Assembly (NCBI GenBank): GCA_035525015.1
Contig: DATLFC010000219.1
Span: forward strand, 1-9,816
DNA length: 9,816 nucleotides
DNA from: DATLEX01 sp035525015
Lineage (GTDB): Bacteria > Acidobacteriota > Thermoanaerobaculia > Gp7-AA8
Direction of reading: 5' to 3'
In this document: piece after piece, positions 1 through 5,978 of the stretch
Layout: every line of letters starts with the position of its first letter
How positions within the stretch are numbered: position 1 is the stretch's first letter
Notes under the pieces: model-generated
The model's database searches: none
Told to the model about the DNA's origin: nothing
What the model saw: the letters and a program-made list of their open reading frames with translations, nothing else
Program-made: the position numbers and the translations under genes

Positions 1-818
1 TTGGCCCGGAAGATCCTGGCCGTGCCGTCGATGTCCCACCCGTGAACATTCAGCAGCACGCTGGCCCGCACCACCGGCTTCCAGAGAAACTGGAGGCGAT
101 ACGCGGAGTTCTCGAAGCCGCCGAGTGAGCCGCCTGTGTGCGCGTTGTCGACCCAGTCGTCCTGCGACTGATAGAGGAACGAGAAGCGCGCGGCGAGCGT
201 CTCGGTCAGGCCGCCGCCGACCGCTCCTTTCAGATCGACCGTGGTGAACGTTCCGATCGAGCCCGTGACGTAGCCTTCGAAGTCCTGCGATGGTTGTCTC
301 GATTCGAACTTGACGATGCCCGCCGGCGTGTTGCGGCCGAAGAGCGTCCCCTGCGGCCCGCGCAGGACTTCGACGCGGTCGACGTCCCACACCGGCATTC
401 CCTTGAGGATCGGATTCTCCAGGAACACGTCGTCGTAAACCATCGACACCGGTTGCGATGCATTCAGATCGAAATCGGTGTTGCCCAGCCCGCGGATGTA
501 GAACCGCGGGAAGGCGCGGCCGAACGACGACTCGATCAGCAGGCTGGGAACGCGGCCTGAAAGCGCTTTGACGTCGGCGCCGCCGGAGGTGAGGAGCTCC
601 ACCTGCTCGTCGGGGATGGCCGTCACGGCCACCGGCACGTCCTGCACGTCTTCCACCCGTTTCTGCGCGGTGACGGTCACCTCCTCCAGAAACGGCTCTT
701 CCGGTTCGGGAGGCGGCGGCGGTTCCTGGGCCAGGAGCGACGTGGAGAAAACGATTGCGGCGATCGCGGTCGTCGCGGTGACGAACGTCTGATGGATCCG
801 GGCGCGAGCGAGGAACAT
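1..818 (-). CDS. TonB-dependent outer-membrane receptor, N-terminal part (runs off left edge)
   Basis: The fragment encodes the first 272 residues of a TonB-dependent receptor, an outer-membrane barrel that imports ligands such as siderophores, cobalamin or glycans using TonB energy. Residues about 1-30 are a signal peptide with a hydrophobic stretch ending in SLLAQ. A Pro/Glu-rich linker follows, then a TonB-box-like EEVTVTAQKR (45-54). The plug domain contains FYIRGLGN (106-113) and the family hallmark VLRGPQGTLFGRNTPAG (151-167). The first barrel strands begin after about residue 180. The ATG at 818 is preceded by AAAGGAG (824-830), an excellent ribosome binding site. The plug most resembles the class with VTAQKR and YDDVFLENP motifs, common in environmental bacteria. 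The ligand cannot be told from this part. The rest of the barrel lies outside the window, so whether the gene is intact is unknown. Confidence 0.95.
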   Translation of the reverse strand, partial: MFLARARIHQTFVTATTAIAAIVFSTSLLAQEPPPPPEPEEPFLEEVTVTAQKRVEDVQDVPVAVTAIPDEQVELLTSGGADVKALSGRVPSLLIESSFGRAFPRFYIRGLGNTDFDLNASQPVSMVYDDVFLENPILKGMPVWDVDRVEVLRGPQGTLFGRNTPAGIVKFESRQPSQDFEGYVTGSIGTFTTVDLKGAVGGGLTETLAARFSFLYQSQDDWVDNAHTGGSLGGFENSAYRLQFLWKPVVRASVLLNVHGWDIDGTARIFRA

Positions 819-875
819 GATCTCTCCTTTCAGCCCTGTTCAATTGTGGTGAATGAGTGAGGGACGAACGAGCAG

Positions 876-905
876 ACTATAGGCCGCGTTCCCGGCGAGC
901 GTCAA
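876..905 (-). promoter_or_regulatory. sigma-70-type promoter of the TonB-dependent receptor
   Basis: On the minus strand TTGACG (905-900) and TATAGT (881-876) are separated by 18 bases. Both are close to the sigma-70 consensus. Transcription would start near 869, leaving a leader of about 50 bases before the receptor ATG at 818 with its AAAGGAG site. The -35 box contains the TGA stop codon of the upstream methyltransferase (904-902), so the receptor can be transcribed separately from the genes before it. No operator such as a Fur box was recognised. Confidence 0.7.
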
Positions 906-1645
906 CGCGCCCGGCAGACGAAGAACAACTTCACTCCCGCGGATTCAAGCTCCTCCGATTCCCGGAAGGGATCGAAATCGATCACTTCGGCAGGTACGAG
1001 ACCGCCTTCGCCGAGAGCCTCGATGATCTCCCTCTCGCTGTAGGCGTGCTGTTCGTGGCGTTCGGAGATCTCCATCCGCTGTCCGTCGCCGTGGAGGACC
1101 CATCCGCTGACCAGCGCCAGCCCGGTGGCATCGCGGCGGCGGAACGCCGTCGCCATCTCCAGATGGAACCCCGGACCGCTGGCCACGAACGGCTCCTTCA
1201 TCCCCCACACCGCCGGGTAGACGTCGGGATGGTTCATGTCGAAGAAGAACAACGACTGCGGAGACATCACGCGCCGCACGGCGCAGAACGCGGCGACCAG
1301 ATCGCTCCGGCTCTTCAGATGATTGAGGCTGTCGTAGAGACAGGTGATCCTGGAGAACGTGCCGCGAAGCGGAATGGCGCGCAGATCCGCGGCCACCAGA
1401 CGGGTTGAGCGCGCCCGGGCCATGCCGAGCATCGTCAGCGAGGCGTCGAGACCGAGCGAGCTCCAGCCGCGCGCGGCGAAGTAATCGATCGCCAGGCCGG
1501 TGCCGCAGGCGAGGTCGAGATGCGTCTTTTCGACGGCCGGGTATCGCTCGAGGAGTTGCGCAAGGACCCGGCGCACGGAGCGGAAGAACCGCTCGCCGAG
1601 CGCCTTGTCATACGCGTAGGCGAACGTGCCGTAAGCACTCGTCAC
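902..1645 (-). CDS. class I SAM-dependent methyltransferase, substrate unknown
   Basis: This 247-residue protein has the Rossmann fold of class I methyltransferases. Motif I is HLDLACGTGLAIDYF (42-56). An acidic post-I strand follows, GLDASLTML (65-73), with the aspartate expected to hold the SAM ribose. VAADLRAIPL (84-93) and LYDSLNHL (103-110) follow in the usual order of Methyltransf_11/25-type proteins. The C-terminal half carries the substrate region and gives no recognisable clue, so small molecule, lipid and protein targets are all possible. I prefer the GTG at 1645. It overlaps the stop of the dehydrogenase gene as GTGA, and GGAAAG lies about 7 bases upstream. A GTG at 1660 would add only MERRR. 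The overlap implies translational coupling. The stop codon lies inside the -35 box of the next promoter. Confidence 0.88.
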   Translation of the reverse strand: MTSAYGTFAYAYDKALGERFFRSVRRVLAQLLERYPAVEKTHLDLACGTGLAIDYFAARGWSSLGLDASLTMLGMARARSTRLVAADLRAIPLRGTFSRITCLYDSLNHLKSRSDLVAAFCAVRRVMSPQSLFFFDMNHPDVYPAVWGMKEPFVASGPGFHLEMATAFRRRDATGLALVSGWVLHGDGQRMEISERHEQHAYSEREIIEALGEGGLVPAEVIDFDPFRESEELESAGVKLFFVCRAR

Positions 1646-2499
1646 TCGTCGTCTTTCCACTCATGGAATCCCCTCCCCCTCTTCTTCCCCAGCTTTCCCT
1701 CCGCGACCATCTCGCGCAGGAGCTGCGGCGGCTCGAAGCGGGGGCCGAGAGTGGAGGCGAGGTACTCGGCGATTCCGAGCCGGACGTCGAGGCCGACCAG
1801 ATCGGTCAGACGCAGCGGCCCCATCGGATGGTTGTAGCCGAGCTCCATGGCCTTGTCGATGTCCGCGGCCGAGGCGACCCCTTCCTCCAGCATGCGGATG
1901 GCTTCGAGCCCGATGGCGACGCCGAGGCGGGAGGTGGCGAAGCCGGGGCTGTCGCGAACGACGATGGCATCCTTCCCGATCTTCCGGGCGAAGTTCTGCA
2001 TCTCCTCGACGGTGGCATCGGAGGTCCGCTCGCCGCGCACGATCTCCAGCAGCTTCATGAGATGCGGGGGGTTGAAGAAGTGAAGTCCGACGAAGCGGTC
2101 GCGCCGCTCGACATTGCCGGCCAGCTTCGTGATCGAGATCGACGAGGTGTTCGAGGCGAGATACGTCTCCTCGGAGCAGAAGAGATCGGCCTGGGCGAAC
2201 AGATCGGCTTTCAGCTGCAGGTTCTCCGGAACGGCCTCGATGATGAGGTCGGCGGCGCGGACGGCCGGCTCGAGATCGGTGGCCAGATGCACCCGCTTCA
2301 ACGCCGGGGCGGCATCCTCCTCGGCGTATTTTCCTTTCTCGACACCTTTCCGGAGTGTCGATTCGATCCACACCTTCGTCGCGTCGAGCGCGGCCTGGTC
2401 GAGGTCGTACACGACGGTTTCGAATCCGGAGAGGGCGGTCACGAAGGCGATGCCGCGCCCCATCGTGCCGGTGCCGATCACAGCGATCTGCCGGATCAT
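1642..2499 (-). CDS. 3-hydroxyacyl-CoA (3-hydroxybutyryl-CoA) dehydrogenase
   Basis: The enzyme oxidises L-3-hydroxyacyl-CoA to 3-ketoacyl-CoA with NAD(P), or runs in reverse, in fatty-acid oxidation or butanoate/polyester metabolism. At 285 residues it has the usual length of the stand-alone bacterial form. The N-terminal Rossmann fold has IGTGTMGRGIA (8-18), with Asp32 at the end of strand 2 and EAVPEN (88-93). SNTSSISIT (116-124) holds the catalytic Ser. HFFNPPHLMKLLE (140-152) gives the catalytic His140 and Glu152. The C-terminal helical domain runs from PGFATSRLG (185-193) to the typical ending GKKRGRGFHEW (271-281). The position normally Asn in the mammalian enzyme (GFIVNRL) is Ser190 here. 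The ATG at 2499 begins directly before the first strand. A GTG at 2517 overlapping the upstream TGA (GTGA) is the alternative and would add six residues. Longer N-terminal extensions only read the neighbouring gene in another frame. CoA chain-length preference cannot be predicted. Confidence 0.93.
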   Translation of the reverse strand: MIRQIAVIGTGTMGRGIAFVTALSGFETVVYDLDQAALDATKVWIESTLRKGVEKGKYAEEDAAPALKRVHLATDLEPAVRAADLIIEAVPENLQLKADLFAQADLFCSEETYLASNTSSISITKLAGNVERRDRFVGLHFFNPPHLMKLLEIVRGERTSDATVEEMQNFARKIGKDAIVVRDSPGFATSRLGVAIGLEAIRMLEEGVASAADIDKAMELGYNHPMGPLRLTDLVGLDVRLGIAEYLASTLGPRFEPPQLLREMVAEGKLGKKRGRGFHEWKDDE

Positions 2500-2513
2500 C
2501 TGGCGGGAACCAC

Positions 2514-3281
2514 TCACACCGACCGCATGGCCAGCTTCAGGATCTCGCGATGCGTGAAGTAGTTCACAGCCGGATCGTCGAGGTGGAAGCTGTAGGTGAA
2601 CTTCTCGTCGTTGTCCGCGATGAACGTGAAGCGGAAATAGCGTCCGTCCGTGCCGTCGCCGAATTCCTTGACGCTCTCCGCGTAGCCCTCTTCGCGCTCC
2701 ACCTTCAGCACGCGGTAGAGCTTGTGGGCGCTGATGGGCAGGTCCTCGGGCGGGTAGTGGATGAACTGGATCGCGTAGATCGACTTTGGATCGATCTCGC
2801 GCTGTGGAAACTCCTGCACCCCTTCGGTCGACGTTCCGGTGAACCACGTCTCCTCTTCCTTGAAGAGGACGAGACTCGCGGAGTTCTCGGTCATGGGGAG
2901 CATGCCGCAGTCGAGATGGATGTGCTGTTCCGGATCGGCGGCGTCGCGGAGCTGCGTGAGCAGGTCGATGACGTACTGGATCCCCTCGCGCGTACCGGTG
3001 AACGCCACCTCGTCGTCCTCGTCGGAGATCCAGACGTCGAGCCAGGCGTTCTTCGGCAGCTTCACGCGGCTCTCGAGGGTGTCGAAGGAGACCGCGGCGA
3101 AACCGAGGCGCTGGGCCGCGGCGTGGAGGAAGTCGTTGCAGTGCGGGTCGTCGATCAGGTTCTGACGCGCGTAGTCGATCGCCGCCTCGTAGGCACGCTT
3201 CCGGCCGAAGTCGTGGCTGAGGTCGAAGGGGTTGATGATTTCGTCGAGAATCCGGGCGTAACGCTCAGCTGGTCGTGACAT
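2514..3281 (-). CDS. conserved-looking protein of unknown function, 255 residues
   Basis: I do not recognise this protein. It has no signal peptide, membrane segment or cysteine cluster, so a soluble cytoplasmic protein is likely. The N-terminal third is helical and charged (AERYARILDEIINPFDL, then AYEAAIDYARQNL). The middle has alternating strand-like segments with acidic turns (AWLDVWISDEDDEVAF). The C-terminal part is rich in aromatic residues (YFRFTFIADNDEKFTYSF, then NYFTHREILKLA). Composition is acidic overall. It is a real gene by codon pattern: the reading frame is uninterrupted, and the hydrophobic/charged patterning is protein-like, unlike the Arg-rich translations of the other frames. 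Its TGA at 2516-2514 lies 14 bases before the dehydrogenase ATG and overlaps a possible GTG start for it, so the two are probably co-translated. No clear Shine-Dalgarno sequence precedes the ATG at 3281. A role connected with acyl-CoA metabolism is only guilt by association. Confidence 0.8.
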   Translation of the reverse strand: MSRPAERYARILDEIINPFDLSHDFGRKRAYEAAIDYARQNLIDDPHCNDFLHAAAQRLGFAAVSFDTLESRVKLPKNAWLDVWISDEDDEVAFTGTREGIQYVIDLLTQLRDAADPEQHIHLDCGMLPMTENSASLVLFKEEETWFTGTSTEGVQEFPQREIDPKSIYAIQFIHYPPEDLPISAHKLYRVLKVEREEGYAESVKEFGDGTDGRYFRFTFIADNDEKFTYSFHLDDPAVNYFTHREILKLAMRSV

Positions 3282-3286
3282 GGCAG

Positions 3287-3308
3287 TTCGAGGTCTAACC
3301 GCCTCGAA
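3287..3308. repeat. inverted repeat TTCGAGG / CCTCGAA before the unknown gene
   Basis: TTCGAGG at 3287-3293 and CCTCGAA at 3302-3308 form a perfect 7-bp inverted repeat with an 8-base spacer. It lies between the start codon of the 255-residue protein (3281) and a TATGAT-like -10 box (3312-3317), so it would cover the transcription start. It may be an operator, an RNA stem in the leader, or chance. Confidence 0.35.
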
Positions 3309-3311
3309 TCT

Positions 3312-3317
3312 ATCATA
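3312..3317 (-). promoter_or_regulatory. candidate -10 box for the unknown/dehydrogenase/methyltransferase cluster
   Basis: TATGAT on the minus strand matches five of six bases of the -10 consensus and sits in the only AT-rich patch of the 91-base gap 3282-3372. The hexamer 17 bases upstream (GGCGTC) is a poor -35, so the promoter would be weak, activator-dependent or served by another sigma factor. Read-through from the ferritin-like gene is the alternative, since no convincing terminator separates them. Confidence 0.3.
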
Positions 3318-3372
3318 AATCCCCTGCGCTCCCGGACGCCGGCGTGCGCCGAAGCGCCCGCCCTCGCCAGGC

Positions 3373-3942
3373 CTAACCCGACCGCCGGTCTCGTGTCTTC
3401 CAGTCCTGATCGAGGTCGGACAGGAAGCTCGCCAGGTCGTCGGCGTGCTCCTCTTCGACGGCCAGGATCTCCTCGAGGAGCCGGCGCGTGGTGATGTCGT
3501 CGTCGCCGACGTAGCGGATCATCTCGGTGTACGAGTCGATGGCCACGCGCTCGGCCACCAGATCCTCCCGGATCATGTCGACGAGCGTCTCTCCCTCTAC
3601 ATATTCCGAATGCGAGCGTGAGAGGAGCCCTTCCGGGTTGAAGTTCGGCGAGCCGCCGAGCTGCACGATCCGCGCTGCCAGCTGGTCGGCGTGACCCTGT
3701 TCTTCATTCGCGTGCTGCAGGAACTCCTGCGCGATCGGGTCGGCGTGGATCCCCTGGGCCATGAAGTAATGACGCTTGTAGCGCAGCACGCAGACGATCT
3801 CCGTCGCCAGCGCCTCGTTGAGGAGCTTGATCACCGTCTCGCGATTCCCGCGATATCCCTCGGTGACGGCACCCGACTCGATGTGCTTGCGCGCGCGGCG
3901 GCGAATCTCCTGAACGTCGGTCAGAAATGGTTTTTCACCCAT
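3373..3942 (-). CDS. ferritin-like di-iron protein (bacterioferritin-type, apparently heme-free)
   Basis: This 189-residue four-helix-bundle protein probably oxidises and stores iron in the cytoplasm. All di-iron ligands expected of a bacterioferritin are visible: Glu48 in LATEI, Glu81 and His84 in EEQGH, Glu131 in LVAERVAIDSY, and Glu163 and His166 in VEEEH. The residue that aligns with the heme-binding Met52 of E. coli Bfr, between the Glu and His of the first ExxH, is Gln82. Heme binding in the standard way is therefore unlikely. The family usually gets the name bacterioferritin from similarity alone. The N-terminal extension (residues 1-30, TDVQEIRRRARKHIESGAVTEGY) precedes the first helix. 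I chose the ATG at 3942. The reading frame stays open upstream, but that part overlaps the end of the glycosyltransferase and is Pro/Ala-rich without family character. It lies 16 bases after the glycosyltransferase stop, in the same transcription unit. No strong ribosome site is seen, which fits translational coupling. Confidence 0.92.
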   Translation of the reverse strand: MGEKPFLTDVQEIRRRARKHIESGAVTEGYRGNRETVIKLLNEALATEIVCVLRYKRHYFMAQGIHADPIAQEFLQHANEEQGHADQLAARIVQLGGSPNFNPEGLLSRSHSEYVEGETLVDMIREDLVAERVAIDSYTEMIRYVGDDDITTRRLLEEILAVEEEHADDLASFLSDLDQDWKTRDRRSG

Positions 3943-3958
3943 AGCGCCGCAAACGATA

Positions 3959-5092
3959 TCACCGAGGCTCGCCGCCGAAACGGGTGGCGGCCGCATCGTA
4001 GGAACGGCCGCGCCAGGCAAGCTGCCTCCGCACCCCCGTGAGCCACATCGAGCGGAGCATGATCCACGTCCACATCAGGATCATGGCGGGGTGAGCCCAG
4101 AGCGCGTAGTGAAAAGGGTAGCGAAGCGAGCGGAACAGCAGCGCGCGCGTCAACGTGATGAGGATGACGGTGGCCACGGCCAGCCATTCCCCCGCCGCCG
4201 CCCACGCGTAAGGAAGGACGTGAAAGATCAGGGAGAGCGCGACCACGGCCAGCGTCCAGATATAGCTGCGGCCGAAGACGGCGAAGCTGTTCTTGGTGAA
4301 CCCTTCCACGATCGCACGTCCCCCTTCGTACATGCGGACGGAGACGAGTTCGCCGGCGCGCACCACCACCGTTCTGCATCGGTGGCGCCGCAGGAGACGG
4401 GCCATTCCGACGTCGTCGACGACCGCGTCGCGGAGCGTTTCATGGCCGCCGGCGGCCTCGTAATCGGAGCGCCGGATCATGTTTCCGGTGCCGCCGCCGA
4501 TCCCCAGCCGCGCGAACGTGGTCCGGTTGGAGAGCCAGGTGGGAATGAAGACATAGAGAGCCATGGCCAGCATCGGCATGGCCACACGCTCCGCCACCGA
4601 CCCCATGATCAGATGGGGGGCAAGCGCGACCATCGCCGCACCCGATCTCTGCACGTGCGCGACTGCCGCGGCGACGGCGGGAGGCTCGTAGAGGATGTCG
4701 GCATCGACGAAGAGAAGGATCTCGCCCCGCGCGGCGCGGCTCCCCTGCTGCAGCGCCCACGGCTTGCCGAGCCAGCCCGCCGGCGGTTCGCTGCCGGCGA
4801 CGACGCGCAGACGCGCGTCCTCGCGGGCCATCGCCTCCAGGATGGGGCCGGTGGCGTCCTCGGAACGATCGTCGACGACGAGCACCTCGAGCGGGCTGTA
4901 AGTCTGCGCCAGCATCGCCCGCACGGTGCGCTCGATGGCCGCCGCTTCGTTGCGCGCCGGAATGATTACCGAGACGAGCGGCCCGGTGCTGTCAGCAGCG
5001 GCGCGAAGCCGCGGGATCAGCGTGAGATTGAGGATCGTCCGAAAGAATGCCGCGATCCAGGCGATGAGAACGATCGAATTGAGAATCCTCAA
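3959..5092 (-). CDS. membrane glycosyltransferase, family 2
   Basis: A 377-residue integral-membrane GT2 enzyme that should transfer a sugar from a nucleotide donor to a lipid or membrane-linked acceptor. An N-terminal anchor (about 6-26) precedes the GT-A domain. That domain starts VSVIIPARNEA (40-50), has VVDDRS (72-77) for nucleotide binding, FVDADI (128-133) as the metal-binding DxD, GGGTGNMIRRSDYEAAGG (199-216) and AVVDDVGMARLLRR (223-236) with the probable catalytic Asp. Three or more C-terminal membrane spans follow (about 280-297, 303-322, 327-350). The layout resembles HpnB/CrtQ-like glycosyltransferases used on hopanoid or carotenoid lipids, but no hopanoid or carotenoid gene is visible here. 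The start is TTG at 5092: an in-frame TGA lies just upstream (5098-5096) and the first membrane span begins at residue 6. This start codon lies inside a heptamer repeat and hairpin. The gene follows the TPR protein by 21 bases. Confidence 0.9.
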   Translation of the reverse strand: MRILNSIVLIAWIAAFFRTILNLTLIPRLRAAADSTGPLVSVIIPARNEAAAIERTVRAMLAQTYSPLEVLVVDDRSEDATGPILEAMAREDARLRVVAGSEPPAGWLGKPWALQQGSRAARGEILLFVDADILYEPPAVAAAVAHVQRSGAAMVALAPHLIMGSVAERVAMPMLAMALYVFIPTWLSNRTTFARLGIGGGTGNMIRRSDYEAAGGHETLRDAVVDDVGMARLLRRHRCRTVVVRAGELVSVRMYEGGRAIVEGFTKNSFAVFGRSYIWTLAVVALSLIFHVLPYAWAAAGEWLAVATVILITLTRALLFRSLRYPFHYALWAHPAMILMWTWIMLRSMWLTGVRRQLAWRGRSYDAAATRFGGEPR

Positions 5093-5109
5093 TTCTCAAT
5101 TCTCGATTC
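5076..5109 (-). repeat. GAATYGA heptamer repeats and hairpin over the glycosyltransferase start codon
   Basis: Reading the minus strand, GAATCGA (5109-5103), GAATTGA (5102-5096) and GAATTGA (5095-5089) are three tandem 7-base units. The last runs into a perfect inverted repeat GAATTGAG-GATT-CTCAATTC (5095-5076) with a 4-base loop. The TTG start codon (5092-5090) lies in the first arm. The patch is strikingly AT-rich in a GC-rich region. In the mRNA the hairpin could hide the start codon until ribosomes finishing the TPR gene (stop 5116-5114) open it. Regulatory action is inferred, while the repeats are seen directly. Confidence 0.6.
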
Positions 5110-5113
5110 CGCC

Positions 5114-5827
5114 CTACGCCGGTCCGACGCGGCGCTGCGCCTCGAGAGCGAACGGCGAGTCGGGATACTCCGTCACGATACGCCGGTAGGTCTCGCGCGA
5201 TTTCGCGTCGTCGCCCTGCACCTCGTGGGCGTGGGCGACGAGGACGAGGAGCGAGTCCGCCGGCAGGATCGGTTCGCTCCTGGCCAGCTCCGCGTTCAGC
5301 TCGGTGATGACCTGCAGCGCTTCGCCGTTGTCGATCCTCATCTGATAGAGGCTGTAGCGGGCCGCGCCGACGAGGAAGTGCCGGGGCTGGTTGTCGACGA
5401 AATTCTGAAGCATGGCCCGCGCCGTAGCCACGTCTCCGCGGCCGGCGCTGATGCGGGCGATGTACAGCCCGGCCACGTCGGCGCTGTTGGTGCCGCCGAA
5501 CCTGGCCTGGACATCGCGGAACTGCTTCTCGGCGGCAGCGGTCCGTTCCGCCTCGGTCCGGAATTTCGCCCGCGGATCGGCCTGCGGCGCGTCCGGCTGC
5601 ACGAGCGGCGACTCGAACGTTTCGATCGCCGTGGCGAGAATGGCCTGGGCCTGCCGCTCGCGATTGCTCTGGTAGAAGTAATAACCGTAGGCGGCCAGGG
5701 CCACCGCGAGGAGGGCCACCCCGATCGTCAGCAGCAGGCGCTGGTTGGCGCGGGCCCGGGTGGTCAGGACTCCGACTTCGTCGACGAATTTATCGTGTTT
5801 CAGTTCTCTGCGGTGCTGGCGATCCAT
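5114..5827 (-). CDS. membrane-anchored TPR protein of YfgM type
   Basis: This 237-residue protein has a short charged cytoplasmic N-terminus containing RRELKHDKFVDEV (6-18), one membrane span (about 31-53, LLLTIGVALLAVALAAYGYYFY) and a periplasmic helical domain made of tetratricopeptide-like repeats. Repeat traces include AEKQFRDVQARF, VAGLYIARISAGRGDVATARAML and AKSRETYRRIVTEYPDSPFALEAQRRV at the C-terminus. The arrangement is that of the TPR_21 family (E. coli YfgM), an ancillary partner of the SecYEG translocon and periplasmic chaperones. Such an identity rests on architecture here, and a generic TPR scaffold is the alternative. The start ATG at 5827 is preceded by GGAGG (5841-5837) at 9 bases. 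It is the first gene of the likely unit with the glycosyltransferase and ferritin-like genes. Confidence 0.85.
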   Translation of the reverse strand: MDRQHRRELKHDKFVDEVGVLTTRARANQRLLLTIGVALLAVALAAYGYYFYQSNRERQAQAILATAIETFESPLVQPDAPQADPRAKFRTEAERTAAAEKQFRDVQARFGGTNSADVAGLYIARISAGRGDVATARAMLQNFVDNQPRHFLVGAARYSLYQMRIDNGEALQVITELNAELARSEPILPADSLLVLVAHAHEVQGDDAKSRETYRRIVTEYPDSPFALEAQRRVGPA

Positions 5828-5860
5828 GGAAAGCGGCCTCCGGTGTGAGAGAAGGGAAGG

Positions 5861-5889
5861 AATCTAGTCCAGCCGCCGTGAACCGTCAA
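5861..5889 (-). promoter_or_regulatory. sigma-70-type promoter of the TPR/glycosyltransferase/ferritin unit
   Basis: TTGACG (5889-5884) and TAGATT (5866-5861) on the minus strand are 17 bases apart, the ideal spacing. The predicted start is near 5854, giving a leader of about 27 bases that contains the GGAGG site. Just upstream of the -35 is a 5-bp inverted repeat ACGGG/CCCGT (5893-5897 and 5905-5909), which could be a regulator site but is short. Confidence 0.7.
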
Positions 5890-5934
5890 TGAACGGGCGC
5901 GATTCCCGTCACAGGGGGGGCGAAAAGGCTCCAG

Positions 5935-5940
5935 TAGAAT
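5935..5940 (+). promoter_or_regulatory. candidate -10 box of the polysaccharide deacetylase
   Basis: TAGAAT matches five of six bases of the -10 consensus. No good -35 is found 16-18 bases before it. If used, the mRNA leader would be about 85 bases and would include the hairpin at 5954-5978. A second weak possibility is TTGCAG (5986-5991) with TAATTG (6008-6013), spaced 16. Confidence 0.25.
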
Positions 5941-5953
5941 GGGGCCGGCTCCC

Positions 5954-5978
5954 GCCCCGGGGCCTTCCGGCCCGGGGC
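5954..5978 (+). repeat. strong GC hairpin in the deacetylase leader
   Basis: GCCCCGGGGCC (5954-5964) and GGCCCGGGGC (5969-5978) pair around a TTCC loop, with a single unpaired G as the only flaw. It lies in the 205-base gap between divergent genes, about 55 bases before the deacetylase start. No T-run follows, so it does not look like an intrinsic terminator. It could be a leader structure, an mRNA-stabilising stem or a dispersed REP-like palindrome. The rest of the gap holds the promoters listed separately and nothing else I recognise. Confidence 0.5.

Noticed and set aside
1646..1660. GTG at 1660 as the methyltransferase start
   Set aside because: It adds only MERRR. The GTG at 1645 has the better-spaced purine-rich site and the classic GTGA overlap. 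The difference is five residues and not certain.
2500..2847. N-terminal extension of the dehydrogenase to 2847
   Set aside because: The extra 116 residues are an out-of-frame reading of the upstream gene, and the Rossmann fold begins at the methionine at 2499.
1405..3278. Two long plus-strand open frames (1405-2562 and 2355-3278)
   Set aside because: They mirror the methyltransferase, dehydrogenase and unknown genes on the minus strand. No motifs, no ribosome sites, and low-complexity Arg-rich stretches.
3346..3357. GCGC-UUCG-GCGC hairpin after the ferritin-like gene, as a terminator
   Set aside because: The tetraloop stem is stable, but it has only 4 bp and no U-run follows on the minus strand, so termination is not supported.
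3943..4020. Longer start of the ferritin-like protein at 4020
   Set aside because: The added residues overlap the 3' end of the glycosyltransferase and lack family similarity.
4091..5848. 585-residue open frame on the plus strand
   Set aside because: It is the antisense of the glycosyltransferase and TPR genes. The translation is Arg/Asp/His-rich without domains, as expected from the opposite strand of GC-rich genes with few stops.
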